From positions 1 through 58,890 of the forward strand of contig NZ_JARRAF010000028.1 in assembly GCF_030129945.1 (NCBI RefSeq): DNA of 58,890 bases, written 5' to 3'. How positions within the stretch are numbered: the stretch's first letter is position 1; the number at the start of each line of letters is the position of its first letter. Source of the stretch: Parachitinimonas caeni (lineage in GTDB: Bacteria; Pseudomonadota; Gammaproteobacteria; Burkholderiales; Chitinimonadaceae). Below, in pieces: positions 9,541 through 18,086 of this stretch. A program made the translations under genes and the position numbers. Below the pieces are notes generated by a model. It was given only the letters and a program-made list of their open reading frames with translations, ran no database searches and was not told where the DNA came from.

Positions 9541-11208
9541 ATGAGTTATAAGTTTCGGGAGAAGAAATTGAGCCATATCTTGTCTAAAAGAATATCAACT
9601 CATATTGAAAACAGTATCAGGGAGCATTTATTTCTAGATGATGCCAATCAGAGTGCCAAAATAAACAGTAGAGGTTTGGTTGCAATCTGCCTAGCGAGTC
9701 TAGCATCCACCACTTACAGCGAGCTTAAGTCTTACATAATAGATGGTAGCGGAGACAATGGAATCGATGGGGTGTTTTACGACCATCCCAGGAACAATCT
9801 ATTTGTAGTACAGGCAAAATGGTCAGAAAGAGGCAGCAGCACCATAGATACTGGTGACCTTAGAAAGTTCATAGCAGGCACTTATGACTTACTTAATGAA
9901 GACTGGGGAAAATTCAATGATCGCTTAAGATATATTTCTTCCTCAATCTCTCAATCCCTAAGAAATGATCCAAAAATTACTTTAGTTGCAGCCTTCAACA
10001 GTGACAATCCAATCAGCCCTGATTGCCAAAAAATAATTGAAGAGTTTCTAAAAGAAAACAATACAGACTCTCAAGAAGTGGTAACATTCATCCAATTTAA
10101 TCTAACTAAAATTGTTAGGGCAATAAAAACTATTAACTCAGCAGAGAAGCCAGATCTTGAAGTAGTATTACTAGACTGGGGGCAGCAAACCACGCCTTAT
10201 TATGCAATATATGGGAAGATACCATGCGCAGACATAGCCGAATGGTACAATAAATTCGGAAACTTACTTTTCTCGGAAAACATAAGGAATACTCTTTCAG
10301 AGAGCGAAGTAAATAATCAAATCGAACAAGAACTCCTAACAAATCCATCTGATTTTTGGTATTTAAACAATGGAATTACCGTCATTGCTGACCGTATTAC
10401 CAGAAAGGCACTAGGGTTAGGGGAAGGCAGAGAAAGTTCATATTGGAAGATAGACAATGCAAAAATCGTAAACGGTGCACAAACCACAGGATCAATTGCC
10501 AAGTCATATCAAAGGAATCAATCAAAGGTCAAGCAAGCATACATCCAAATTAAAATAATTTCATTAGACAATGCCCCTGGAAATATTGCAGCTAGAATTA
10601 CAGTCGCAACAAACACACAAAACAAAGTAGAGCCAAAAGATTTCTTGGCGCTAGATCCAATCCAAGACAGTCTTTCGGAGTCTTTTAAAAGTATTGGTAT
10701 ACAATATTCATACAAAAGAGGGGACAGTATTATTGACCCCAAAAACGGCCTGGACATTCAAGACTTGGCAATTACACTAGCTCTATACAGCGAGAGCATT
10801 GCTAACGTCACAACAGCAAAAAGAAATGCCGGATCTCTAACAGATAGGAATGGGTACTATGAAAAAATTTTCACCGGCCAAATAGATGTTAAAAAAGCCT
10901 GGGAGAAGGTAAAAATATGGAGGCAAACATCAGACCTCCTAGCTACAATTTCAAAAAGCACAACGGGAAGGGATTCACAACTAACCATACATGGAAATAG
11001 ATTCATTGAGCATTTAGTATTAACACTAGACCTTCCTTCAAACTCTAAGTTATTAAACATAATAATTAGATTAATAATGTCAATCATATCAGAATCATAC
11101 GGAAACGAATGCTACTTGGCAGTTTTATTCAAAAATACAAGGAAATGCGAATTCATAAAAGATAAACTCCTCATCCAGCTGCTTGAAGCCCTGAATTCCA
11201 AGTCATAA
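9541..11208 (+). CDS. AIPR-family putative phage-defence protein with nuclease-like N-terminus
   Basis: 555 residues, much lower in GC than all neighbours and using A/T-ending codons, so probably acquired horizontally. The AIPR (abortive infection phage resistance) core is seen near residues 270-330: NNGITVIAD, then KIVNGAQTTGSI. The N-terminal part has DGSGDNGIDGVFYD...LFVVQAKW, giving D76 ... Q91-x-K93, a PD-(D/E)xK-like (Mrr/restriction-type) nuclease pattern. It lies 59 bp after iorB and 40 bp before xdhC on the same strand, splitting a molybdenum enzyme operon. No partner methylase or antitoxin is adjacent. Defence function is inferred from the family and was not shown here. Confidence 0.8.
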   Translation: MSYKFREKKLSHILSKRISTHIENSIREHLFLDDANQSAKINSRGLVAICLASLASTTYSELKSYIIDGSGDNGIDGVFYDHPRNNLFVVQAKWSERGSSTIDTGDLRKFIAGTYDLLNEDWGKFNDRLRYISSSISQSLRNDPKITLVAAFNSDNPISPDCQKIIEEFLKENNTDSQEVVTFIQFNLTKIVRAIKTINSAEKPDLEVVLLDWGQQTTPYYAIYGKIPCADIAEWYNKFGNLLFSENIRNTLSESEVNNQIEQELLTNPSDFWYLNNGITVIADRITRKALGLGEGRESSYWKIDNAKIVNGAQTTGSIAKSYQRNQSKVKQAYIQIKIISLDNAPGNIAARITVATNTQNKVEPKDFLALDPIQDSLSESFKSIGIQYSYKRGDSIIDPKNGLDIQDLAITLALYSESIANVTTAKRNAGSLTDRNGYYEKIFTGQIDVKKAWEKVKIWRQTSDLLATISKSTTGRDSQLTIHGNRFIEHLVLTLDLPSNSKLLNIIIRLIMSIISESYGNECYLAVLFKNTRKCEFIKDKLLIQLLEALNSKS

Positions 11209-11248
11209 TTACAGAATATTACCCATATGGTATAGGAATTTAATTTTC

Positions 11249-12220
11249 ATGATTGAGAAGACTAGCTCTATCCTCCCCTGGCTCCAATCCCATCATGCCG
11301 TCACGCTGGTCACCGTTATCGAAACCTGGGGTTCCGCGCCTCGGCCGGTGGGGTCGCTGATGGCGGTGCGGGATGATGGGTTGGTGGAAGGGTCGGTGTC
11401 GGGTGGTTGCGTGGAGGATGATCTGGTGCGACGGGTGTTGCGCGGGGAGTGGCCTGCGCAGCCGCAGTTGGTGACGTATGGTGTGAGCCGGGACGAAGCG
11501 GCGCGGTTTGGCTTGCCATGTGGTGGCACTTTGCGGCTATTGGTGGAGCCTTTGCGCGACGCTGGTTGGATTGCCGAATTGCAGGCACGGATAGCGCGGC
11601 ACGAGCTGGTGGCGCGCCGGCTGGATCTGGCCACGGGAGCGGTCGAGCTGGTGCCCTCGTTTCGGGGTGATCGGCTGCAGTTTGACGGGCAGACGCTGCA
11701 TGCACCGTTCGGGCCGCAGTGGCGTTTGTTGTTGATTGGTGGCGGGCAGCTTTCGCAAGTGATGGCGCAGATGGCGCCGCTGCTGGGTTATCAGGTGCTG
11801 GTGTGCGATCCGCGTCGCCAGTATCGCTCGGGCTGGGAGGGCCTGGATGTGGTCTGGCAGGAGGGCATGCCGGATGACGTGGTGGTGGCGATCCAGCCCG
11901 ATGCCCACACCGCGATTGTGGCGCTGACGCACGATCCGAAGCTCGATGATATGGCGCTGCTGGAGGCGCTGAAGTCGCCGGCTTTTTATGTGGGGGCGCT
12001 GGGCTCGAAGGCCAATTCGCAGAAGCGGCGCGAGCGGCTGGCCTTGTTTGATTTGGGCGAGGCGGAAATCGCGCGGCTGCATGGGCCGGTGGGTTTATCT
12101 ATCGGCAGCCGTACGCCAGGCGAGATTGCGGTGTCGATTCTGGCCGAGATGACGGCGGTGAAGAACGCTATCCGCCCGCTGGCACAGCCAGACAGCGTAG
12201 GTTGCCATGCCGGGCGCTGA
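11249..12220 (+). CDS. XdhC-family molybdenum cofactor maturation protein
   Basis: 323 residues. The XdhC/CoxI N-terminal domain (ETWGSAPRPVGSLMAV, then GSVSGGCVE near residue 50) is followed by a Rossmann-like XdhC_C domain (LLLIGGGQLSQVMAQMAPLLGYQVLVCDPR). Family members bind molybdenum cofactor, help its sulfuration and insert it into xanthine dehydrogenase-type enzymes; the obvious client is IorB upstream. It overlaps the next gene by 14 bp, so the two are co-translated. AGGAA lies before the ATG. Confidence 0.9.
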   Translation: MIEKTSSILPWLQSHHAVTLVTVIETWGSAPRPVGSLMAVRDDGLVEGSVSGGCVEDDLVRRVLRGEWPAQPQLVTYGVSRDEAARFGLPCGGTLRLLVEPLRDAGWIAELQARIARHELVARRLDLATGAVELVPSFRGDRLQFDGQTLHAPFGPQWRLLLIGGGQLSQVMAQMAPLLGYQVLVCDPRRQYRSGWEGLDVVWQEGMPDDVVVAIQPDAHTAIVALTHDPKLDDMALLEALKSPAFYVGALGSKANSQKRRERLALFDLGEAEIARLHGPVGLSIGSRTPGEIAVSILAEMTAVKNAIRPLAQPDSVGCHAGR

Positions 12221-12806
12221 GCCCGTCGGGCTGTTGCTGGCCGCCGGCCGGGGCAGCCGCTTTGATGCCAGCGGCCAGCGCAACAAGCTGCTGGCGCCGC
12301 TGGCTGATGGTCGCCCCCTGGCGGTGGTCGCCGCGCAACATTTGCTGGGCGTCTTGCCCAGGGTGGTGGCTGTGGTGGCCCCCGATGCCACGCTTCTGGC
12401 CAAGCATCTGGCCGATGTCGGCTGTGAAGTCGAGCTTGGCCTGGCCGCAACGCCGGGGATGGGCGCCAGCCTCGCCTGTGGGGTTGCCGCCAGCCGCGAG
12501 GCCAGCGGCTGGGTAGTGGCGCTGGCCGATATGCCCTGTATTGCCGCTTCCACCATCGCCAGTGTGCGCGATGGCCTGCTGGCGGGCCACGATCTGGTTG
12601 CCCCTCGCTACGCCGGTCAGCGCGGCCACCCGGTCGGCATCTGCGCCCGCCATCTCAATACCTTACTCACCCTCAGCGGCGATCAGGGCGCCCGCAGGCT
12701 ATTCGCGACCGAGCCTGTTCATTGGGTAGACGTGGAGGATGAGGGAGTGCTGCGAGATGTGGATACGCCAGACGATCTAAACCACCTGCCTCTGCGTGCC
12801 ACCTGA
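12207..12806 (+). CDS. MobA/MocA-like molybdenum cofactor nucleotidyltransferase
   Basis: 199 residues. The NTP-transferase N-terminal signature LLLAAGRGSRFDASGQRNKLLAPL (residues about 9-32) and later VVALADMPCI match the MobA-like fold. In this position (after xdhC, beside a molybdenum hydroxylase) it is probably a CTP:molybdopterin cytidylyltransferase that makes the cytosine dinucleotide cofactor of xanthine-oxidase-family enzymes with bacterial-type large subunits. The choice of CTP over GTP is inferred from context only. Confidence 0.85.
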   Translation: MPGAEPVGLLLAAGRGSRFDASGQRNKLLAPLADGRPLAVVAAQHLLGVLPRVVAVVAPDATLLAKHLADVGCEVELGLAATPGMGASLACGVAASREASGWVVALADMPCIAASTIASVRDGLLAGHDLVAPRYAGQRGHPVGICARHLNTLLTLSGDQGARRLFATEPVHWVDVEDEGVLRDVDTPDDLNHLPLRAT

Positions 12807-13035
12807 CGCCACCGCCACGCTCACCGGGCCTGCTCACGACCCAAAGAGCGGAGCTTTCTGATTTCTTACATAATCCTTACTTATCAAATACCTGCGCAAG
12901 CGCCGCCCCCATACGACCCGATTTGCACCGCCCAATTTACCGAAAGAATGATGACATTTAAATTAATTTACTTTAATATTTAAATATTTGAATTGAACTT
13001 TAATCAATCGCAAACTGTTAAATTGGAGGGGCGAT

Positions 13036-13554
13036 ATGAATGCTCAGCAGCTGCGTGAATACGCAACCGAAGCATGGACTTATTATGGATTACTAACCAT
13101 CGATACCCGGCGAATGAGGCACGACCCAGATAGCCATAATTTATGCACTGCAATTATCGAACACCCCGATGGTAGCATTTATAAATTTGCCGCCTATTCC
13201 AATCTGAGCGCACTGAGAGCCAGAAGATTTGCCAACTACGAGTTCGTTACGGGCAGTGACAGATCCATTATAAATAGAGGGGATAATAACTATCTTGATT
13301 TTCATACCGAGGTGCGCCTACTTAACCATGCTCATTCGCAAGGGGTACTGGCAGAGGGTGCGACGGTTACGCTATTCAGCACTCGAACAATTTGCCAGGG
13401 ATGTCGCGAGGCGATGGTGATTGCAGCACAGGGCTATCAGAACAATATTACGGTCGCCGGGTATGAATTCAGGCATGAGGGAAATGATGAGTACCTCAGC
13501 ACTATTTACCCAATGAATGGTTCCCCTCAATCCGGGACGAATCTCGGATTATAA
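13036..13554 (+). CDS. Orphan deaminase-fold protein (HxE...CxxC), possible nucleic acid or base deaminase
   Basis: 172 residues with no signal peptide. The zinc-deaminase signature is H90-T-E92 (FHTEVRLL), then 27 residues, then C120-Q-G-C123 (STRTICQGCREAM). The spacing and the ATVTLFSTRTICQGC context resemble bacterial toxin deaminases such as DddA, in which HxE and CxxC bind zinc and E is the proton shuttle. No delivery domain (VgrG, PAAR, RHS, TPS) and no obvious immunity gene are adjacent. Base composition is lower in GC than the flanks, and the preceding 100 bp is very AT-rich. Ribosome binding site GGAGG. Activity and target are inference; a biosynthetic or tRNA deaminase is less likely because the sequence is unlike CDA, TadA or GuaD. 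Confidence 0.6.
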   Translation: MNAQQLREYATEAWTYYGLLTIDTRRMRHDPDSHNLCTAIIEHPDGSIYKFAAYSNLSALRARRFANYEFVTGSDRSIINRGDNNYLDFHTEVRLLNHAHSQGVLAEGATVTLFSTRTICQGCREAMVIAAQGYQNNITVAGYEFRHEGNDEYLSTIYPMNGSPQSGTNLGL

Positions 13555-13766
13555 TAAATAGTCATAGTGCAAACCCGGTCATCAGGCGGCCATTTTAAAT
13601 GGGAACCTCTGTTTAACAATCCTGATTTATTTAAATAATCCGCCTTATTTCCTATCTCATCAAGCATCACTGGAATGCAATGTCCGCATAGTCCTTCGAT
13701 GTTGTCAGCATGGGGCTATACTGAAGTAGTTGAGGTTTATTTGGTTTAGCTCATTGGAGACGCCCC

Positions 13767-15398
13767 ATGCCCATTCCTCCAGACTTCGAAGCGCAGATGC
13801 AGCTGTTGCGCGATGCCTATGCGCGGGAACTGCCAACCAAGCTTGATGATCTGGAAGCCCTGCTGCAAGCCGCCGCCGGCAGCGCAGATGCGGAATCGTT
13901 GGCACCCGTGCAAAAAGCGGCGCATTCGCTGGCCGGTTCGGGGGCGACTTTCGGTTTTGCACACATCACCCAGCATGCGCGGGAAATCGAGTATCTGATT
14001 GCCGACTTGCGCAAGCAGGCCGTGGTGATAACGCCAGCGGTTCTTGTTGATTTGACGCAGCGTATCGGCAGTTTGCGGGGTAATGAGGCGCCGCCGGCCT
14101 CGGCAGCCGTTGCGCCAGTTGCCGTCGTGGAGTCCCTCTCCAGTGTGCCGCAACCCTTGATCTACCTGATGGAGCGTGACGTGGCGCACGCCGAGGAGGT
14201 ATCTCGCCAGCTGGGTTATTACGGCTATCAGGTGGCATGCCTGCCTGCTGACACCAATCTCGCAGCGCTGGAACCCGCCAGCCATGCCAGAGCACTGATC
14301 ATCGACACCGAGCTGCTGCCGCGCAGTGAAGATTTTTTAAATAGCCCTCGCCCCCAATGCGTGCTGCCAACGTTTTTCATTTCGGCGAGTGACGATATGC
14401 AGGCACGTCTGCAGGCGGTGCGGGCCTGTGGTCAAGGATTCTTTGTTAAGCCTTTGGATATGAGCGCGGTAGCTACTGCGCTGGATTTATTGAAGGCTGC
14501 CGATCCACCAACCCCGCAACGGATTCTGATCGTCGAAGACTCGAAAGCAATGGCGGACTATATCGGCAGGATCTTGCAGGATGCCGGCTTTGATACCCGT
14601 GTCTTGACCCAGCCGTTGCAGGTGCTTGGGGTGTTAGCCGAGTTTTCGCCCGATCTGATTCTGGTGGATATGTATATGCCGGAGTGCAGCGGCGTCGAGC
14701 TGGCTGCCGTAGTCCGGCAACAGGATGCCTTTGTCAGCGTGCCGATTGTGTTTCTCTCAGGCGAGCAGAGTACCGAACGGCAGCTGGAAGCGATGGCGAC
14801 CGGCGCGGATGACTTTCTGACCAAACCATTCCTGCCGGAGCAGGTGGTTGCTGCGGTCAAGCTGAGGGTGGAGCGCCATCAGGTGATCCGCCGCTATATT
14901 GAGCGTGATGGGCTGACTGGTCTGCTGAATCACACGCGGTTTACCGAAAGGCTGGATATTGAGGTGATGCGCAGCCATCGCACCAAACGCCCGATCGCGC
15001 TGGCAATCATCGACCTCGATCATTTCAAGCGGGTGAATGATACCTATGGGCATGTTGCAGGGGATCATGTCCTGCGGAGCCTGAGTCGCATGCTGTCGCG
15101 GCGTCTACGCCAGACGGATATTGCCGGGCGGCTGGGCGGTGAGGAATTCGGCGTGATCCTGACGGAAACCGATGCCCAGCATGCCCGTAAGGTGCTGGAG
15201 ACCTTGCGCCTGGACTTCAGTCGTATTCAGCATTTGTCTGGTGGGCAGCCGTTTTATTGCACTTTCAGCTGCGGTCTGGCCGATCTCAGCCAGCGCCAGA
15301 CGGCTCCCGCGCTGCTGGAAGCGGCAGATCTGGCCTTATACGAAGCCAAGCGTGCCGGGCGCGATCGGGTGCTGGTATTCGGCAACAAGCCGGCCTGA
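13767..15398 (+). CDS. Hpt-REC-REC-GGDEF diguanylate cyclase
   Basis: 543 residues. Hpt domain at residues 1-110 with KAAHSLAGSG (H53 phospho-accepting); a degenerate receiver at about 130-245 (no clear phospho-Asp in ALIIDTELLP); an intact receiver from 251 (RILIVEDS ... DLILVDMYMPE, FLSGEQ, DFLTKPF); and GGDEF from about 375 with RLGGEEF near 456. RQTD five residues before GGEEF is an intact inhibitory I-site. It should make cyclic di-GMP under phosphorelay control. No sensor kinase is adjacent. Single-gene transcription unit. Confidence 0.92.
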   Translation: MPIPPDFEAQMQLLRDAYARELPTKLDDLEALLQAAAGSADAESLAPVQKAAHSLAGSGATFGFAHITQHAREIEYLIADLRKQAVVITPAVLVDLTQRIGSLRGNEAPPASAAVAPVAVVESLSSVPQPLIYLMERDVAHAEEVSRQLGYYGYQVACLPADTNLAALEPASHARALIIDTELLPRSEDFLNSPRPQCVLPTFFISASDDMQARLQAVRACGQGFFVKPLDMSAVATALDLLKAADPPTPQRILIVEDSKAMADYIGRILQDAGFDTRVLTQPLQVLGVLAEFSPDLILVDMYMPECSGVELAAVVRQQDAFVSVPIVFLSGEQSTERQLEAMATGADDFLTKPFLPEQVVAAVKLRVERHQVIRRYIERDGLTGLLNHTRFTERLDIEVMRSHRTKRPIALAIIDLDHFKRVNDTYGHVAGDHVLRSLSRMLSRRLRQTDIAGRLGGEEFGVILTETDAQHARKVLETLRLDFSRIQHLSGGQPFYCTFSCGLADLSQRQTAPALLEAADLALYEAKRAGRDRVLVFGNKPA

Positions 15399-15436
15399 AT
15401 GGCGCCCGGTGGCGGCTTGGGCCCTACCACCCTCCC

Positions 15437-15787
15437 CTACAGCAGTTGAATGCCAAACCGGCGTAGCAGCATGGCAAACAGCACAAAGCAGACCAGCGTC
15501 AGCAAGGCGCTAGCCAGCAGGGCCGGCCAGAATCCCAACCGGCTCTGCAAGGCTGGAAACAGCAGGAACATCGGCAGCGTAGGCACGACATACCAGAAGG
15601 TATACCAGGCATGATTGGCAATCCGCTCCGGAGTCTGGCGCTCTACCTGTAACCAGATCAGGGTCAGGATGGTGACCAGCGGCAATGCGGCAATCAGCCC
15701 GCCCAAGCGATCGCTCCGTTTGGCCACTTCCGAGATCACCACGACCAGCGCTGCGGTGATGCCATATTTGGTAATCAACCAGGCCAT
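15437..15787 (-). CDS. DUF3147-type small inner-membrane protein
   Basis: 116 residues with four hydrophobic segments (about 5-22, 29-47, 64-82, 88-108), giving a compact four-helix membrane protein. The order ISEVAKRSDRLGGLIAALPLVTIL matches the DUF3147 family as I know it. Function unknown. Convergent with the diguanylate cyclase gene and tandem with the peroxiredoxin gene. Confidence 0.75.
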   Translation of the reverse strand: MAWLITKYGITAALVVVISEVAKRSDRLGGLIAALPLVTILTLIWLQVERQTPERIANHAWYTFWYVVPTLPMFLLFPALQSRLGFWPALLASALLTLVCFVLFAMLLRRFGIQLL

Positions 15788-15840
15788 GATTCACCTCTTC
15801 CATCCAATTGCCATTGCGGGCCTTGCAAATTGAGCCCTAT

Positions 15841-15876
15841 CAATGAAAAGAGCACCGACCAGCGGTGCTCTCTTTG
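15841..15876 (-). terminator. Terminator of the peroxiredoxin gene
   Basis: AGAGCACCG...CGGTGCTCT hairpin flanked by A on the left (T on the minus strand) and CTTT on the right; may act in both directions. Confidence 0.75.
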
Positions 15877-15901
15877 CGCGAATGACTGGCAAACGCAGCG
15901 A

Positions 15902-16504
15902 TTACAGCGCCTTGCCGTGCTCGGACAGGTAAGCCGCAACGCCGTCGGCGGTAGCCTTCATGCCGGCCTTGCCCTTGTTCCAGCCTGCCGGGCACACTTC
16001 GCCGTGCTCTTCGGTGAATTGCAGGGCATCTACCATGCGGATGGCTTCGTCGATGTTGCGACCCAGAGGCAGATCGTTAACAACCTGATGGCGAACCACG
16101 CCATTGCGGTCGATCAGGAAGGTGCCACGGAATGCAACGCCGTCGGCAGACTCTACGTCGTAAGCCTTGCAGATGTCGTGCTTGACGTCGGCCACCAGGG
16201 TGTAACCAACGGGGCCGATACCGCCCTTGTCTACCGGGGTGTTGCGCCATGCGGCGTGGGTGAACTGGCTGTCAATCGACACACCAATCACTTCAACATT
16301 GCGCTTCTTGAATTCTTCGAGACGATGGTCGAATGCCAGCAGCTCGGACGGGCAAACGAAGGTGAAGTCGAGCGGGTAGAAAAACACCACGGCATACTTG
16401 CCCTTCGCAGCTTGCGACAGGGTGTAGTTTTCTACGATTTCGCCATTGCCCAGTACGGCGGCGGCGGTGAAGTCGGGTGCTTGCTTGCCTACGAGAACAG
16501 CCAT
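15902..16504 (-). CDS. Typical 2-Cys peroxiredoxin (AhpC/Prx1 type)
   Basis: 200 residues. The peroxidatic cysteine is in DFTFVCPSEL (about residue 50) and the resolving cysteine in EVCPAGW (about residue 170), both conserved. It reduces hydrogen peroxide and alkyl hydroperoxides in the cytoplasm. The ATG at 16504 has AGGAGA upstream; the longer upstream frame is not part of the family. No alkyl hydroperoxide reductase F subunit is adjacent, so thioredoxin is the likely reductant. Confidence 0.95.
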   Translation of the reverse strand: MAVLVGKQAPDFTAAAVLGNGEIVENYTLSQAAKGKYAVVFFYPLDFTFVCPSELLAFDHRLEEFKKRNVEVIGVSIDSQFTHAAWRNTPVDKGGIGPVGYTLVADVKHDICKAYDVESADGVAFRGTFLIDRNGVVRHQVVNDLPLGRNIDEAIRMVDALQFTEEHGEVCPAGWNKGKAGMKATADGVAAYLSEHGKAL

Positions 16505-16738
16505 TTGCAATCTCCTGTTTGGGTCTTCAGTGAACAGCAGGGAAACGGATATATGGGGCCAGCGCACTCGCCACCACGCCCTTTACCCTTGGTTGGTGGC
16601 GGAATCTACTCGCCGGCTATCTTAGTGTCAAATTGATAATCAGCATGGTTTCAATAGAGAATCTCTATCACCCCAGCAAGCATTCCTGGCCTGCCTGACA
16701 ATCTGGCCCTGATGGGCTCGCGCCCGCTTTCGCCGGCG

Positions 16739-17434
16739 TTATTGGCCGTACATGGCTTCAGCACGCTGGAACAGTACCCACGAGTTGACGATAGTCTTGT
16801 CGCCCGACAACGGGATATGCCCCTTGTGGGTATGGGTAAAGCCTGCAGGCGCAATCACCAGCCGCCCGGCTTTGGGCGCCACCTTGCGGTTCTGATAGAG
16901 AAACTCGGTCTCACCACCTTCGGTCACATCATTGAGGTAGTACTGGTATAGCAGAACCCGGTGCAAAGTCTCGCAGGTCTGGTTTTGCGGGTAGATTTCG
17001 GAATGCCAGTGGTGGTACCCCCCCGTCCCCTGCAGGTATTTCTGCACGTTGATAAAGGACAGGCGGTACATATGCTTGACCAGATCGGCCAGCAGGGGCA
17101 CGCCCAGCCGATCGAAGTTTTCCGGCCCCAACACCGCAGGCTGGCCGCTTTCCGGATCGACGACCGACGGCGACAGCGCTCCCATCAGCAGAAAGCGATA
17201 TTTACCCATGTACTCGCACATATAGCGCAAGGTGTTATCCGCCAGCTTTTGGCTGATGTCCCGCCAATCGGGAAAATTAGTGATAGTCAGGTCGTAGCTA
17301 TCCTTCTTTTCTACGTCTACCCCATTGCCCGTCACCCCCCGACCGACATGCGGGCTGGCTTCAAAGCGCTGAAGAATCTCGGCGCACAGCTCTGGCGGCA
17401 GCGCGTTGTCGTAGACCTCGATGAAGTCATCCAT
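16739..17434 (-). CDS. 2-oxoglutarate/Fe(II) dioxygenase, prolyl-4-hydroxylase type
   Basis: 231 residues with a C-terminal double-stranded beta-helix. Iron ligands are visible in GGYHHWHSE (HxE in place of the usual HxD) and the distal FTHTHKGHIP. The following K in GDKTIVNSW would bind 2-oxoglutarate. The intervening EGGETEFLYQ is typical of the P4Hc family. It may hydroxylate a protein or small molecule; the target is unknown. Glu in place of Asp in the iron triad is unusual though seen in some family members. Upstream lies a degenerate dispersed repeat. Confidence 0.8.
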   Translation of the reverse strand: MDDFIEVYDNALPPELCAEILQRFEASPHVGRGVTGNGVDVEKKDSYDLTITNFPDWRDISQKLADNTLRYMCEYMGKYRFLLMGALSPSVVDPESGQPAVLGPENFDRLGVPLLADLVKHMYRLSFINVQKYLQGTGGYHHWHSEIYPQNQTCETLHRVLLYQYYLNDVTEGGETEFLYQNRKVAPKAGRLVIAPAGFTHTHKGHIPLSGDKTIVNSWVLFQRAEAMYGQ

Positions 17435-17525
17435 TTTGCAGCTTCCCTCTGATTTATCGTTTGTATGGTTCGTTTGTATGGTTCGCGGTGGCTACGATGG
17501 CCAATATGCCCAAGCTCCAGCCGTA

Positions 17526-17587
17526 CCTCGCACAGGGCGGAGAACTCGCCCCCTCGCGACCAGCAATGAAACGCCAGCAGCGCCTAG
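17526..17587 (-). repeat. Degenerate copy of the dispersed CTAG element edge
   Basis: Reads GCGACCAGCAATGAAACG then CCAGCAGCGCCTAG, aligning with the edge at 91-122 with several substitutions. The preceding GC-rich stretch (17526-17554) aligns with the inner sequence of the 58.8 kb copy (GAGTT and GCGAGG blocks, reverse strand). CTA at 17584-17586 is the stop codon of the next minus-strand gene. Confidence 0.6.
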
Positions 17588-17979
17588 CCACCTTCCTGCG
17601 CAGGTTTCGCCGGCTCGTCCATCGTTAGCGCCAGCCCCATCTCAGCAGCCAGCTCCTTGGGCGATTTAGTATGAAAGATCAAAGACTGGCGCATATTGCC
17701 CTGGCGCAAAGACAGGCCGATGGTATGCGTGAGCTTGTCGTAATTGACCGAGAATTCCTGATCTTGCGTATTGTTTTCGGTCATCAGCGTGCCGGGGCGC
17801 TGGAAGATGTCACCAACCACTATGTAGCTGCACAAGGCCGAGGCATCGGCCTTGGCAATCAGCTCTTCCACAGGCACCTTATCAACCGTCAGATAGCGGG
17901 CTACCCGACCTTCCAGCTTTAACGCCTTGCAGGCTCCAGTAAGATAAGGGGGTTTCTTGTTGAATCCGAACAGGCCCAT
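17584..17979 (-). CDS. Conserved-looking protein of unknown function
   Basis: 131 residues starting MGLFGFNKKPPYLTG, no signal peptide or membrane segment, mixed alpha/beta with a Pro/Ala-rich tail (DEPAKPAQEGG). I do not recognise a family. It lies between the gspE end and the dioxygenase gene, all on the minus strand. Coding potential is supported by GC3 bias and a normal start. Its TAG stop lies within the edge of a degenerate CTAG element. Confidence 0.6.
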   Translation of the reverse strand: MGLFGFNKKPPYLTGACKALKLEGRVARYLTVDKVPVEELIAKADASALCSYIVVGDIFQRPGTLMTENNTQDQEFSVNYDKLTHTIGLSLRQGNMRQSLIFHTKSPKELAAEMGLALTMDEPAKPAQEGG

Positions 17980-18069
17980 TTTGCAACCCTTTCATCGGGA
18001 CCCGCTCGTTGACCTGACACCGCCTTTCCCGCCCCTGGCAAACCCGGCGAAACACAAGCTGCAAGCCAT

Positions 18070-18086
18070 ACGTCAACAGAGCCTAG
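18070..18086 (-). repeat. Short relic of the dispersed CTAG element edge
   Basis: ACGTCAACAGAGCCTAG is identical to the edge of the 0.1 kb and 27.9 kb copies; the adjoining 30 bp has diverged. The CTA at 18083-18085 is the gspE stop codon. Confidence 0.7.

Noticed and set aside
9541-11208. Full restriction-modification system around the AIPR gene
   Set aside because: No methylase or specificity gene adjacent; only the single AIPR gene is foreign in composition.
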